A DNA stretch of 64,000 nt from Micromonospora echinofusca (lineage in GTDB: Bacteria > Actinomycetota > Actinomycetes > Mycobacteriales > Micromonosporaceae): the NCBI RefSeq assembly GCF_900091445.1, contig NZ_LT607733.1:310001-374000 (forward strand), given 5' to 3'. The translations under genes and the position numbers were made by a program. Under the pieces are notes generated by a model, which had not been told where the DNA came from, did not search any database, and worked only from the letters and a program-made list of their open reading frames with translations. Shown here piece after piece: positions 39,108 to 46,908 of the stretch (positions are counted from its first letter, which is position 1; each line of letters opens with the position of its first letter).

Positions 39108-40176
39108 AGCCGCGCTTGACGACCGTCTGCACCACCCGGGGCGCGCGCAACCCGGCGCGCAGCCGGGCCACCGCCATCTCCACGGCGTGCTCGTCCGCGC
39201 CGCGCGGCAGCGTGCGCAGCAGGGCCGTCCGGGACAGCACCCGACCCGGCGAGCCGCACAGCGCCCGCAGCACCGCCATCGGCGCCGGCGCGAGCGGGCG
39301 CAGCTCCCCGTCGACCACGGCGGCGTGCCCGCGCAGCGTGAGCAGGTGACCGGCCGCCTTCAGGGTGACCGTACGGCGCGGCAGCTCGTCGACGATGGTC
39401 CGGACCAGGGCGCCCAGGCGGGCCCTGGCCGGCGCGCTGACCGGCACCCCGCGCCGCAGCAGCGGCTCGGCGGTGACCGCGCCCACGCAGCTGGCGAGCA
39501 CGTCGCCCCGGAACGCGTCGAGCACGGCGTCGCAGCGGTCCCCGGCGGCACGTAGCAGCGCCTCGGCAGCCGGGGCCGAGGTGAAGGTGACCGCGTCGAC
39601 GAGCCGGCCGGCGACCAGGTCGATCAGGCGGTGCAGCGGGGCCGGGTCGGTCGGCGGCGCCCACCGGTAGACGGGCACCTCGATCACGGTCGCCCCGGCC
39701 TCCTCCAGCGCCAGCGTGCACTCCGGCTGCCGCTCGCCGTGCAGCTGCATGGCGACCACCTGCCCGGCCACCCCGCGCCGGCACAGGTGCTCGACCACCT
39801 CGTCGCAGCTCTCCGAGTCGGGCGACCACTGGTCGTGCAGGCCGGCGGCCCGGATGGCCCCGCGTGCCTTGGGACCCCTGGCCACCACGTACGCGTCGGC
39901 GAGCACGCCGCGCAGCGGCTCGGCCAGCCCCCAGCCCTCGGCCGCCTCCAGCCAGCCGCGCATCCCGATGCCGGTGTTGGCCATGAGGACGTCCGGCGGC
40001 CGGTCCAGGCAGGCCCGGGTGGCCTCACGCAGGTCGGTGTCGTCGGCCAGCGGCACGATCCGCAGGGCCGGGGCGATCACCACCCGGGCGCCCCGCCGTT
40101 GCAGCAGCGCGGCGAGTTCGTCCCGTCGCCGGTCGGCGGTCACCCCGATGGTGAAGCCGGCCAGTTCGTCGCGCAT
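39088..40176 (-). CDS. Uroporphyrinogen-III synthase with C-terminal DNA-binding domain
   Basis: A 362-residue fusion. Residues about 1-255 form the two-lobed HemD fold (ANTGIGMRGWLEAAEGWG, TFTSAPAAEALLRAAG). Residues about 270-362 resemble an OmpR-type winged helix (LTLRGHAAVVDGELRPLAPAPMAVLRAL to VVKRGYRLRVD). The ATG follows the nirD stop without a gap. The product would supply precursor for the siroheme of NirB, and the wing domain may add regulation; the latter is inference. Confidence 0.88.
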   Translation of the reverse strand: MRDELAGFTIGVTADRRRDELAALLQRRGARVVIAPALRIVPLADDTDLREATRACLDRPPDVLMANTGIGMRGWLEAAEGWGLAEPLRGVLADAYVVARGPKARGAIRAAGLHDQWSPDSESCDEVVEHLCRRGVAGQVVAMQLHGERQPECTLALEEAGATVIEVPVYRWAPPTDPAPLHRLIDLVAGRLVDAVTFTSAPAAEALLRAAGDRCDAVLDAFRGDVLASCVGAVTAEPLLRRGVPVSAPARARLGALVRTIVDELPRRTVTLKAAGHLLTLRGHAAVVDGELRPLAPAPMAVLRALCGSPGRVLSRTALLRTLPRGADEHAVEMAVARLRAGLRAPRVVQTVVKRGYRLRVD

Positions 40177-40530
40177 TCACCCCTCCCGTCGCAGCCGCAC
40201 CTCGACCAGGCCGTCCCGGCAGCGCACGTCGTGCCGGGGCACGGCGACGCCGGGCAGGTCGAGGCACGCGCCGGTACGCAGGTCGTACACCTGCTTGTGC
40301 AGCGGCGACGCGACCGTCGGCACCCCGCCCCGGCTGCCGACGATCCCGCGTGACAGCACGTACGCGCCGGCGACGGGGTCGAGGTTGTCGATGGCGTAGA
40401 GCCCGTCGGCGGTGCGGAACAGGGCAACCTGCACGCCGTCGACGAGCGCGGCGACGCCCCGCTCCGGCTCCAGCCGGTCGAGCGGGCAGACCGGCGCCCA
40501 GGTGCACGTCGTCGTCATCGTGATGGTCAT
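40177..40530 (-). CDS. nirD: Nitrite reductase small subunit NirD
   Basis: A 117-residue Rieske-fold protein lacking the CxH/CxxH ligands, as is usual for NirD (VASPLHKQVYDLRTGACLD). It partners NirB in NADH-dependent reduction of nitrite to ammonium. The ATG at 40530 has GGAGG 6 nt upstream; a second ATG four codons later is possible. It is joined to nirB through a 13-codon mini-ORF. Confidence 0.92.
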   Translation of the reverse strand: MTITMTTTCTWAPVCPLDRLEPERGVAALVDGVQVALFRTADGLYAIDNLDPVAGAYVLSRGIVGSRGGVPTVASPLHKQVYDLRTGACLDLPGVAVPRHDVRCRDGLVEVRLRREG

Positions 40531-40568
40531 CGCCGTACCTCCAGCAGTCCGGGCGTCGTGGTGGTCAT
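40527..40568 (-). CDS. Mini-ORF bridging nirB and nirD (13 aa)
   Basis: MTTTTPGLLEVRR. Its ATG overlaps the nirB stop and its stop overlaps the nirD ATG (both ATGA). A CGGAG lies 8 nt before the start. The junction looks like a local duplication, because TACGGCGATGACCA occurs at both ends. Whether the peptide itself matters is unknown; it may serve to pass ribosomes from nirB to nirD. Confidence 0.35.
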   Translation of the reverse strand: MTTTTPGLLEVRR

Positions 40569-43084
40569 CGCCGTAGCTCCGGCATGCCGAGCGCGACCGG
40601 TTGCCGGACCCCGTCGGCCGGCGTACGGCCCGCCGGGACGGGTTGGCCCCGCTCCAGCGCGAACGTGATGGACGGGTCGGGCACGTCGGGGGCGTTGACG
40701 AAGGAGGCGAACCGGCGCAGTCGTACGGGGTCCTCCAGCACGTCGCGCCACTCGTCGGAGTACGACTCGACGTGCCGGGCCATCGCGGCGTCGAGTTCGG
40801 CGCAGAGGCCGAGCGAGTCGTCCACGACGACGGCGCGCAGGTGCTCCAGCCCGCCCTCCATCGCCTCGATCCAGGCGGCGGTGCGTTGCAGCCGGTCGGC
40901 GGTGCGGACGTAGTACATCAGGAACCTGTCGATCAGCCGGACCAGCGCCTCGGTGGACAGGTCGGTGGCGAAGAGGTCGGCGTGCCGGGGCCGGAAGCCG
41001 CCGTTGCCGCCGACGTAGAGGTTCCAGCCGGTCTCGGTGGCGATGACGCCGAAGTCCTTGCTGCGCGCCTCGGCGCACTCGCGGGCGCAGCCCGACACCG
41101 CCGACTTGATCTTGTGTGGGGCGCGCAGCCCCCGGTAGCGCAGCTCCAGGGCGACGGCCAGCCCGACCGAGTCCTGCACCCCGTAGCGGCACCACGTCTC
41201 GCCGACGCAGGACTTCACCGTGCGCAGCGCCTTGCCGTACGCGTGGCCGGACTCGAAGCCGGCGTCGACCAGCCGGCGCCAGATCTGCGGAAGCTGCTCG
41301 ACCCGGGCCCCGAACAGGTCGATCCGCTGCCCGCCCGTGATCTTCGTGTAGAGCCCGAAGTCGCGGGCCACCTCGCCGATCACGATGAGCTTCTCCGGGG
41401 TGATCTCTCCGCCCGGGATCCGGGGCACCACCGAGTAGCTGCCGTCGCGTTGCAGGTTGGCCAGGAAGTGGTCGTTGGTGTCCTGCAACGACGCCTGCTC
41501 GCCGTCCAGCACGTGCCCGGTGCCCAGCGAGGCGAGGATCGAGGCGACCACCGGTTTGCAGATGTCGCAGCCGCGACCCCGGCCGTGCTCGGCGACGAGC
41601 TGCGAGAAGGTACGGATGCCGCGCACCCGCACGATGTCGAACAGCTCCTGCCGGCTGGCGTCGAAGTGCTCGCAGAGCGCGCTGGACTGCCGCACCCCGG
41701 CGGCGTCGAGGAGCTGCTTGAGCATCGGCACGCAGGAGCCGCAGCTCGTACCCGCCCGGGTGCACGCCTTCAGCGTCGGCACGTCCGCGCAGCCACCGGT
41801 GATCGCGTCGTCGATGTCGGCACGGGTCACCGCGTTGCAGGAGCAGACCTGGGCGGCGGCGGGCAGTGCCGCCGCGTCCGCGCCCGGCGCGCCGGCGGGG
41901 GCCAGCAGCGCCAGCGGGGGAGCGGGCAGCGGGCCGCCGACGCTGGCCCGTAGCGTCGGGTACGCGCTCGCGTCGCCGACCAGCACCCCGCCGAGCAGGG
42001 TCTGCGCGTCGTCGGAGAGGACCAGCTTGGCGTAGACCCGGGTGGCCGGGTCGGTGAACGTCACGTCGAGGCAGCCCGGCGTGGTGCCGTGCGCGTCGCC
42101 GAACGAGGCCACGTCCACGCCGAGCAGCTTCAGCTTCGCGGCGGTGTCCGCCCCGGGGAAGGTGGCCGCCCCGTCGACCAGCCGGTCGGCGACCACCTCG
42201 GCCATCGCGTACCCGGGGGCGACCAGGCCGTGGCAGACGCCGTCGACGGCGGCGCATTCGCCGACCGCCCAGATCCGCCCGTCGGCGCTGCGGCAGGCGT
42301 CGTCGACCAGCACCCCGCCGCGCGGGCCCAGGGCGAGACCGGCCGCCCGGGCCAGCTCGTCGCGGGGCCGGATGCCGGCGGCGACCACCACCAGGTCGGC
42401 GTCGACCACGGTCCCGTCGGCCAGCTCCAGCCCGGCGACCGCGCCGTCGGGCCCGGGTCGCAGCGCGGTGGTGGCGACGCCCAGGTGGGTCGCCACGCCC
42501 AGCTCGTCGACGTAGCGGCGGAGCATCGCGCCGCCGGCCGTGTCGACCTGAACGGGCATCAGCCGGGGCGCGAACTCCACCACGCTGGCGTCGAGCCCGA
42601 GCAGCCGCAGCGCGTTCGCCGCCTCCAGCCCGAGCAGCCCGCCGCCGATGACCGCACCGGTGCGCCGGCCCCGCGCGTACGCCCGGATCGCCGCCAGGTC
42701 GTCCAGCGTGCGGTAGACGAAGACCCCGGGCAGGGACGCGCCGTCCACCGGCGGTACGAACGCGGACGAGCCGGTGGCCAGCACCAGGGCGTCGTACGGG
42801 TGCTCGCCGGCCGCCGTGCGTACCAGCCGCCGCTCCCGGTCGATCTGCGTGGCCGGCTCGCCCAGGCGCAGTTCCACCCCGTCGTCGGGGGTGTGCAGGT
42901 TCAGCTCCTCGGCGCCGACCCCGTCGAAGAAGGCCGAGAGCCGCACCCGGTCGTACGCCGGGCGGTTCTCCTCGGCGAGCACGGTGACCCGCCACCGCCC
43001 CCGCGGGTCGCGGGCGCGCAGCGCGTCGACGAAGCGCTGCCCGACCATCCCGTTGCCGACGACCACCAACCGGCCACCGTTCAT
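40565..43084 (-). CDS. nirB: Assimilatory nitrite reductase large subunit NirB
   Basis: An 839-residue siroheme enzyme reducing nitrite to ammonium with NAD(P)H. FAD motif VVGNGMVGQRFV at the N-terminus, NAD site AVIGGGLLGLEAANAL, a BFD-type [2Fe-2S] domain with CSCN and CGSC near 410-450, then the siroheme/[4Fe-4S] half with SCVGETWC near 625-635 and CARECAE near 665. The ATG at 43084 lies in a 12-bp hairpin. It is part of one minus-strand operon running from the nitrate reductase gene to the uroporphyrinogen-III synthase gene. Confidence 0.94.
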   Translation of the reverse strand: MNGGRLVVVGNGMVGQRFVDALRARDPRGRWRVTVLAEENRPAYDRVRLSAFFDGVGAEELNLHTPDDGVELRLGEPATQIDRERRLVRTAAGEHPYDALVLATGSSAFVPPVDGASLPGVFVYRTLDDLAAIRAYARGRRTGAVIGGGLLGLEAANALRLLGLDASVVEFAPRLMPVQVDTAGGAMLRRYVDELGVATHLGVATTALRPGPDGAVAGLELADGTVVDADLVVVAAGIRPRDELARAAGLALGPRGGVLVDDACRSADGRIWAVGECAAVDGVCHGLVAPGYAMAEVVADRLVDGAATFPGADTAAKLKLLGVDVASFGDAHGTTPGCLDVTFTDPATRVYAKLVLSDDAQTLLGGVLVGDASAYPTLRASVGGPLPAPPLALLAPAGAPGADAAALPAAAQVCSCNAVTRADIDDAITGGCADVPTLKACTRAGTSCGSCVPMLKQLLDAAGVRQSSALCEHFDASRQELFDIVRVRGIRTFSQLVAEHGRGRGCDICKPVVASILASLGTGHVLDGEQASLQDTNDHFLANLQRDGSYSVVPRIPGGEITPEKLIVIGEVARDFGLYTKITGGQRIDLFGARVEQLPQIWRRLVDAGFESGHAYGKALRTVKSCVGETWCRYGVQDSVGLAVALELRYRGLRAPHKIKSAVSGCARECAEARSKDFGVIATETGWNLYVGGNGGFRPRHADLFATDLSTEALVRLIDRFLMYYVRTADRLQRTAAWIEAMEGGLEHLRAVVVDDSLGLCAELDAAMARHVESYSDEWRDVLEDPVRLRRFASFVNAPDVPDPSITFALERGQPVPAGRTPADGVRQPVALGMPELRR

Positions 43085-43117
43085 GACGGCACTCCGCTCC
43101 GCTGCGTGCCGTCATGA
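43081..43117 (-). promoter_or_regulatory. Hairpin enclosing the nirB start codon
   Basis: TCATGACGGCAC at 43081-43092 and its exact complement at 43106-43117, 13-nt loop. In the mRNA the nirB ATG is in the 3' arm, and the GGAG ribosome site lies in the loop or stem. Translation of nirB would need ribosomes to arrive from the upstream mini-ORF or the hairpin to be opened. Confidence 0.5.
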
Positions 43118-43164
43118 GGCACCGCCGCACCGAGCCTGCCGATTCGCTCGCTCCGCTCGCTCAT
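43081..43164 (-). CDS. Mini-ORF bridging the NasB-like gene and nirB (27 aa)
   Basis: Begins MSERSERIGRLGAAVPHDG. The ATG overlaps the stop of the NasB-like gene and its stop overlaps the nirB ATG (both ATGA). GGAGG lies 7 nt before the start, so it is well placed for initiation. Its first codons are a REP-like motif shared with the mini-ORF at 44597-44641. Function as a peptide is unproven. Confidence 0.4.
   Translation of the reverse strand: MSERSERIGRLGAAVPHDGTQRSGVPS
43141..43164 (-). repeat. REP-like MSERSERI motif, copy 1
   Basis: Minus-strand sequence starting ATGAGCGAGCGGAGCGAGCG and ending in AATC. The internal unit GAGCGAGCG is repeated, and the element resembles short repeats that I recall at gene starts in many actinobacteria. 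A shorter copy lies at 44627-44641 in the same operon. Confidence 0.55.
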
Positions 43165-44600
43165 CGCGCCACCTCCACCGATTCCACCTCGGACAACCAG
43201 TCGACGATTCCGGCGACGGCGTCCCGGCAGCCGCCGCATCCCGTACCGGCCCGGGTCGCGGCGACCACGGCGTCGACCGTCCGGGCCCCGGAACGCCAGC
43301 AGCCCACCAGCGCTCCCTTGCTGACGTCGTTGCACCGGCAGACGGTCGCCGCGTCCGGCATCAGCGCCGGGGTGGCGGCCGGCGCTGCTGTCGCCGCGCC
43401 GAACGACCGGCCGAGCAGCAGGGAACGCCGGTCGGCCGGCACCGGCTGGCCCCGGTCGAAGAGCTGGATGACCGTGCCGACCGCCGGGTTGTCGCCGAGC
43501 AGGATCGCGGCGGTCAGCCGCTCGTCGCGGATGCGCAGCCGGGCGTACGTGCCCCGGGCCGGGTCGGCGAAGGTCAGCTCCTCGCCGGTCCCGCCGTCGC
43601 CCGGGTCGCCCATGGCGGCGAGGTCGATGCCGGCCGCCTTGAGCCGGGTCACCGCCGGCCGGGGCCGGTAGCGGGCCCCCGGGTCCTCTCCGGTGAGCAG
43701 CTGCGCCACCACCCGGGCCTGCGCCCAGGCCGGGGCGACCAGCCCGGTGAGGGCACCGTCGTGCTGGGCGCAGTCGCCGATCGCCGAGATCCGTGGGTCG
43801 CTGGTGCGCAGCCGGTCGTCGACCAGCACTCCCCGCTCGACGGCCAGCCCCGCCGAGGCGGCGAGGGCGGTGTCGGGGCGTACCCCGCAGGAGAGGACCA
43901 GCAGGTCGGCGGCGAGCGAGCGGCCGTCGGCCAGGTCCAGGCGTACCCCGTCGGCGTCCGCGACCACCTTCGTGGCCGACACGGCCAGGTGGGTGGTCAC
44001 CCCGAGGCCCGCGAGGGTGTCGGCCAGCACGGCCGCGCCGGCCGGGTCGAGCTGCCGTTCCATCAGGTGCGGCACCGGGTGCACCACCCCGACGGCCAGG
44101 CCGCGGGCGGCGAGCCCGCGGGCCGCCTCCAGCCCGAGCAGCCCGCCGCCGAGCACCAGGGCGCTGCGCGCGCCGTCGGCCACGGCGAGGATCCGCCGGC
44201 AGTCGTCGAGGGTGCGGAACGGCACCACCCGCTCCGGCAGCCCGGGCCCGGCCAGCCCCGGCAGCGGGGGCACGACGGCCCGGCTGCCGGTGGCGAGCAC
44301 CAGATGGTCGTACGCGACGCGGTCGCCGTCGTCGGTGTGGACGGTCGCGGTGGCGCGGTCGACGGCGGTGACGGCCATCCCGCTGCGCAGGTCGACGCCC
44401 TGCCCGGCGGCCTCGGCCAGCTCCACGTCCGCCTCGCCGATCCGGCCCGCCAGCAGCGTGGAGAGCATGATCCGGTTGTACGCCCGGTGCGGCTCCGCGC
44501 CGAGCACGGTGACCTTGCGGTCCCCGCCCCGGGCGTGCAGCTCGCCGGCCAACCGGGAGCCCGCCATCCCGTTGCCGACGATCACGATCCGCTCGGTCAT
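43161..44600 (-). CDS. NasB-like FAD/[2Fe-2S] oxidoreductase
   Basis: A 479-residue NAD(P)H flavoprotein homologous to the N-terminal half of NirB but lacking the siroheme part. FAD motif IVGNGMAGSRLAGEL, NAD site LVLGGGLLGLEAARG, and a C-terminal BFD domain with CRCN near 418 and CGGC near 453. It probably passes electrons to the nitrate reductase encoded upstream, like B. subtilis NasB to NasC. Its ATG has no good ribosome site and depends on the overlapping mini-ORF at 44597-44641. Confidence 0.85.
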   Translation of the reverse strand: MTERIVIVGNGMAGSRLAGELHARGGDRKVTVLGAEPHRAYNRIMLSTLLAGRIGEADVELAEAAGQGVDLRSGMAVTAVDRATATVHTDDGDRVAYDHLVLATGSRAVVPPLPGLAGPGLPERVVPFRTLDDCRRILAVADGARSALVLGGGLLGLEAARGLAARGLAVGVVHPVPHLMERQLDPAGAAVLADTLAGLGVTTHLAVSATKVVADADGVRLDLADGRSLAADLLVLSCGVRPDTALAASAGLAVERGVLVDDRLRTSDPRISAIGDCAQHDGALTGLVAPAWAQARVVAQLLTGEDPGARYRPRPAVTRLKAAGIDLAAMGDPGDGGTGEELTFADPARGTYARLRIRDERLTAAILLGDNPAVGTVIQLFDRGQPVPADRRSLLLGRSFGAATAAPAATPALMPDAATVCRCNDVSKGALVGCWRSGARTVDAVVAATRAGTGCGGCRDAVAGIVDWLSEVESVEVAR

Positions 44601-44641
44601 GGCCGCGTCACCGGGCTCTGCGGGACGATTCGCTCGCTCAT
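44597..44641 (-). CDS. Mini-ORF bridging nitrate reductase and NasB-like genes (14 aa)
   Basis: MSERIVPQSPVTRP. The ATG overlaps the nitrate reductase stop and its stop overlaps the next ATG (both ATGA). A strong GGAGAGGGTGG precedes it, while the next gene lacks one, so ribosomes probably load here and re-initiate on the flavoprotein gene. Confidence 0.4.
   Translation of the reverse strand: MSERIVPQSPVTRP
44627..44641 (-). repeat. REP-like MSERI motif, copy 2
   Basis: Minus-strand ATGAGCGAGCGAATC, the same element as at 43141-43164 minus one internal 9-bp unit. Both copies supply the start codon of a mini-ORF at a gene junction. Confidence 0.5.
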
Positions 44642-46761
44642 GGTTCGTCCACCCTCTCCAGCCGGACGGCGCAGATCTTGAACTCCGGCATCCCGGAGAC
44701 CGGGTCGACGGCGTCGTTGGTGACCGAGTTGGCCCGCGCGGCACCACCCCAGTGGAACGGCGCGAAGACGGTGTCCGGCCGGATGGCGGTGCTGAGCCGG
44801 GCCGGCGCGCGGAGTTCGCCCCGGCGGGAGACCACCCGTACCGGCTCGCCGTCGCCGATGCCGAGCCGTCCGGCAAGGTCGGGGTGCAGCTCGACGAAGG
44901 CGTCCGGGGCGGCCCGGCGTAGGGCGGCGACCCGGCGGGTCTGGGTGCCCGACTGGTACTGCGCGAGCACCCGGCCGGTGGTGAGGTGCAGCGGATACTC
45001 GGCGCACACCTCCTCGGCCGCCGGCCGGTGCTCGACGGCGTGGAAGCGGGCCCGCCCGTCCGGGGTGGCGAAGCGGTCGGCGAAGAGCCGGGGGGTGTCC
45101 GGGGCGCCCTCGGCCGGGCAGGGCCAGAAGACGCCGTCGTGCGCGTCGATCCGCTCCCAGCTCACCCCGGCGTAGTCGGCGGTCCCGCCGGCCGAGGCCC
45201 GCCGCAGCTCCGCGAACACGACCCGCGGGTCGCTGGCGTCCGCGTCGCCGGCACCACCCCGGAGGCGGGCGGTGAGGTCGGCGAGGATCTCCAGGTCCGT
45301 ACGGACCCCCGGCGGCGGCGTACGCAGAGCGCGGCGGCGCAGCACCCGGCCCTCCAGGTTGGTCATCGTGCCGTCCTCCTCGGCCCACTGGGCGGTGGGC
45401 AGCACGACGTCGGCCAGCGCGGCCGTCTCGGAGAGCAGGAAGTCGGCGACCACCAGCAGGTCGACCGCGCGCAGCCGGCGTTCGATCCGGGCCGCCCGGG
45501 GCGCGGAGACCACCGGGTTGGAGCCGAAGACCAGCAGCGCCTTCGGCCCGGTGGGCGTGCCCAGCGACTCCAGCAGCTCGTACGCCGGCACGCCCGGCCC
45601 GGGCAGTTCCTCGGCCGGCACCCCCCAGACCCCGGCGACGTGTTCCCGGGCGACCGGGTCGTCGATCCTGCGGTAGCCGGGGAGCTGGTCGGCCTTCTGT
45701 CCGTGCTCCCGGCCGCCCTGCCCGTTGCCCTGCCCGGTGAGGCAGCCGTAGCCGGAGCCGGGGCGGCCGGGCAGCCCGAGGGCGAGTGCCAGGTTGACGA
45801 AGCCGGTGACCGTGTCGACGCCCTTGGCGTGCTGCTCGGCGCCGCGCGCGGTCAGGATGATCACGCGTCCGGCGGTGCCGAGGGCCCGGGCGGTCGCCTC
45901 CAGGTCGGCCACCGGCACCCCGGAGAGCGCCTCGGCGCGGGCCGGCCACCAGCCGGCCACGGTGCGGCGGACCGCCTCGAAGCCGGTGGTGCGCTCGGCC
46001 ACGTACTCCCTGTCGATCCAGCCCTCGGTGAGCGCGATGTGCAGCAGCGCGCTCGCCACCGCCAGGTCGGTGCCCGGCAGGGGTTGCAGGTGCAGGTCGG
46101 CCAGCCGGGCGGTGGCGGTGACCCGGGGGTCGACCACGATCAGCCGGCCGCCGCGTTCGCGCTGCTCGGTGAGCCAGCGCACCAGCGGGGGCATGGTCTC
46201 CGCCGGGTTCGCGCCGACGAGCAGCAGCGTGTCGGCCCGGCCCAGGTCGGCCAGCGGGAACGGCAGGCCCCGGTCGATGCCGAAGGCGCGGTTGCCGGCC
46301 GCCGCCGCCGAGGACATGCAGAACCGTCCGTTGTAGTCGATGTGCCTGGTGCGCAGCGCCACCCGGGCGAACCTGCCCAGCGCGTACGCCTTCTCGTTGG
46401 TGAGCCCGCCGCCGCCGAAGACGGCGACCGCGTCGCGGCCGTGTCCCTCCTGGACGGCGCGCAGGCCGGTGACGATCCGGTCGAGGGCGGCGGCCCAGCT
46501 TGCCGGGCGCAGTTCGTCGCCGACCGGGTCGCGCAGCAGCGGGGTGGTCAGCCGTTCGGGGTGGTCGAGCAGTTCGGCGGCGGTCCAGCCCTTCTGGCAG
46601 AGGCCGCCCCGGTTGGTGGGGAACTGCCGGGGGAGCACCGCCACCCGGCCGGCCTCCTCGCGCAGCGTCATCCCGCACTGGAGGGCGCAGTACGGGCAGT
46701 GCGTCGCCACCTCCCGGGGCGTCCGCCCCGGTCCGGTCGCCGCGTGTGCACCGTCTGTCAT
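44638..46761 (-). CDS. narB: Assimilatory nitrate reductase, molybdopterin subunit
   Basis: A 707-residue molybdopterin-guanine-dinucleotide enzyme reducing nitrate to nitrite in the cytoplasm. An N-terminal [4Fe-4S] motif with cysteines 22, 25, 29 and 55, the molybdenum-ligand cysteine in NGRFCMSSAAAAGNRAFG near residue 145, and the C-terminal MopB-binding domain (HLTTGRVLAQYQSGTQTRR). No Tat signal, consistent with an assimilatory enzyme. A GlnR-like box lies 25 nt upstream of the start. Equivalent to NasA/NasC in other nomenclatures. Confidence 0.93.
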   Translation of the reverse strand: MTDGAHAATGPGRTPREVATHCPYCALQCGMTLREEAGRVAVLPRQFPTNRGGLCQKGWTAAELLDHPERLTTPLLRDPVGDELRPASWAAALDRIVTGLRAVQEGHGRDAVAVFGGGGLTNEKAYALGRFARVALRTRHIDYNGRFCMSSAAAAGNRAFGIDRGLPFPLADLGRADTLLLVGANPAETMPPLVRWLTEQRERGGRLIVVDPRVTATARLADLHLQPLPGTDLAVASALLHIALTEGWIDREYVAERTTGFEAVRRTVAGWWPARAEALSGVPVADLEATARALGTAGRVIILTARGAEQHAKGVDTVTGFVNLALALGLPGRPGSGYGCLTGQGNGQGGREHGQKADQLPGYRRIDDPVAREHVAGVWGVPAEELPGPGVPAYELLESLGTPTGPKALLVFGSNPVVSAPRAARIERRLRAVDLLVVADFLLSETAALADVVLPTAQWAEEDGTMTNLEGRVLRRRALRTPPPGVRTDLEILADLTARLRGGAGDADASDPRVVFAELRRASAGGTADYAGVSWERIDAHDGVFWPCPAEGAPDTPRLFADRFATPDGRARFHAVEHRPAAEEVCAEYPLHLTTGRVLAQYQSGTQTRRVAALRRAAPDAFVELHPDLAGRLGIGDGEPVRVVSRRGELRAPARLSTAIRPDTVFAPFHWGGAARANSVTNDAVDPVSGMPEFKICAVRLERVDEP

Positions 46762-46785
46762 GTCGGCAAAGCGTGCCGGGGGGCG

Positions 46786-46823
46786 ATTTCCGGTCCGGGT
46801 CCCGTTCGTTTCGGTCCTGTCAA
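46786..46823 (-). promoter_or_regulatory. GlnR-type nitrogen-control box before the nitrate operon
   Basis: On the minus strand: TTGAC-6-GAAAC-6-GACCC-6-GAAAT, with exact 6-nt spacers. It matches the actinobacterial GlnR pattern gTnAC-n6-GaAAc twice over (a1 4/5, b1 5/5, a2 weaker, b2 4/5). It lies 25 nt before the nitrate reductase start. TTGACA within it may also be the -35. GlnR activation of nas genes in nitrogen limitation is established in Streptomyces and Amycolatopsis. Confidence 0.7.
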
Positions 46824-46867
46824 GAGCCGCTCACACCGCACGGGGGCGGCGGACCGGCTCGCGGGGG

Positions 46868-46896
46868 TCTACAATTTGGGAAAGCAGTCTTATATT
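46868..46896 (+). promoter_or_regulatory. Promoter of the methyltransferase gene
   Basis: TCTACA at 46868-46873, a 17-bp spacer and TATATT at 46891-46896, an unusually A+T-rich stretch for this genome. The start of transcription would be near 46903, leaving a leader of only about 6 nt, so the GGGAGA before the ATG may be only partly in the mRNA. Confidence 0.45.
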
Positions 46897-46908
46897 TCGG
46901 GAGACGCG

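Noticed and set aside
43161..44600. NasB-like gene as a truncated nirB duplicate (pseudogene)
   Set aside because: It has intact FAD, NAD and BFD [2Fe-2S] motifs, no frameshift, and a known role for such proteins as nitrate reductase electron donors.
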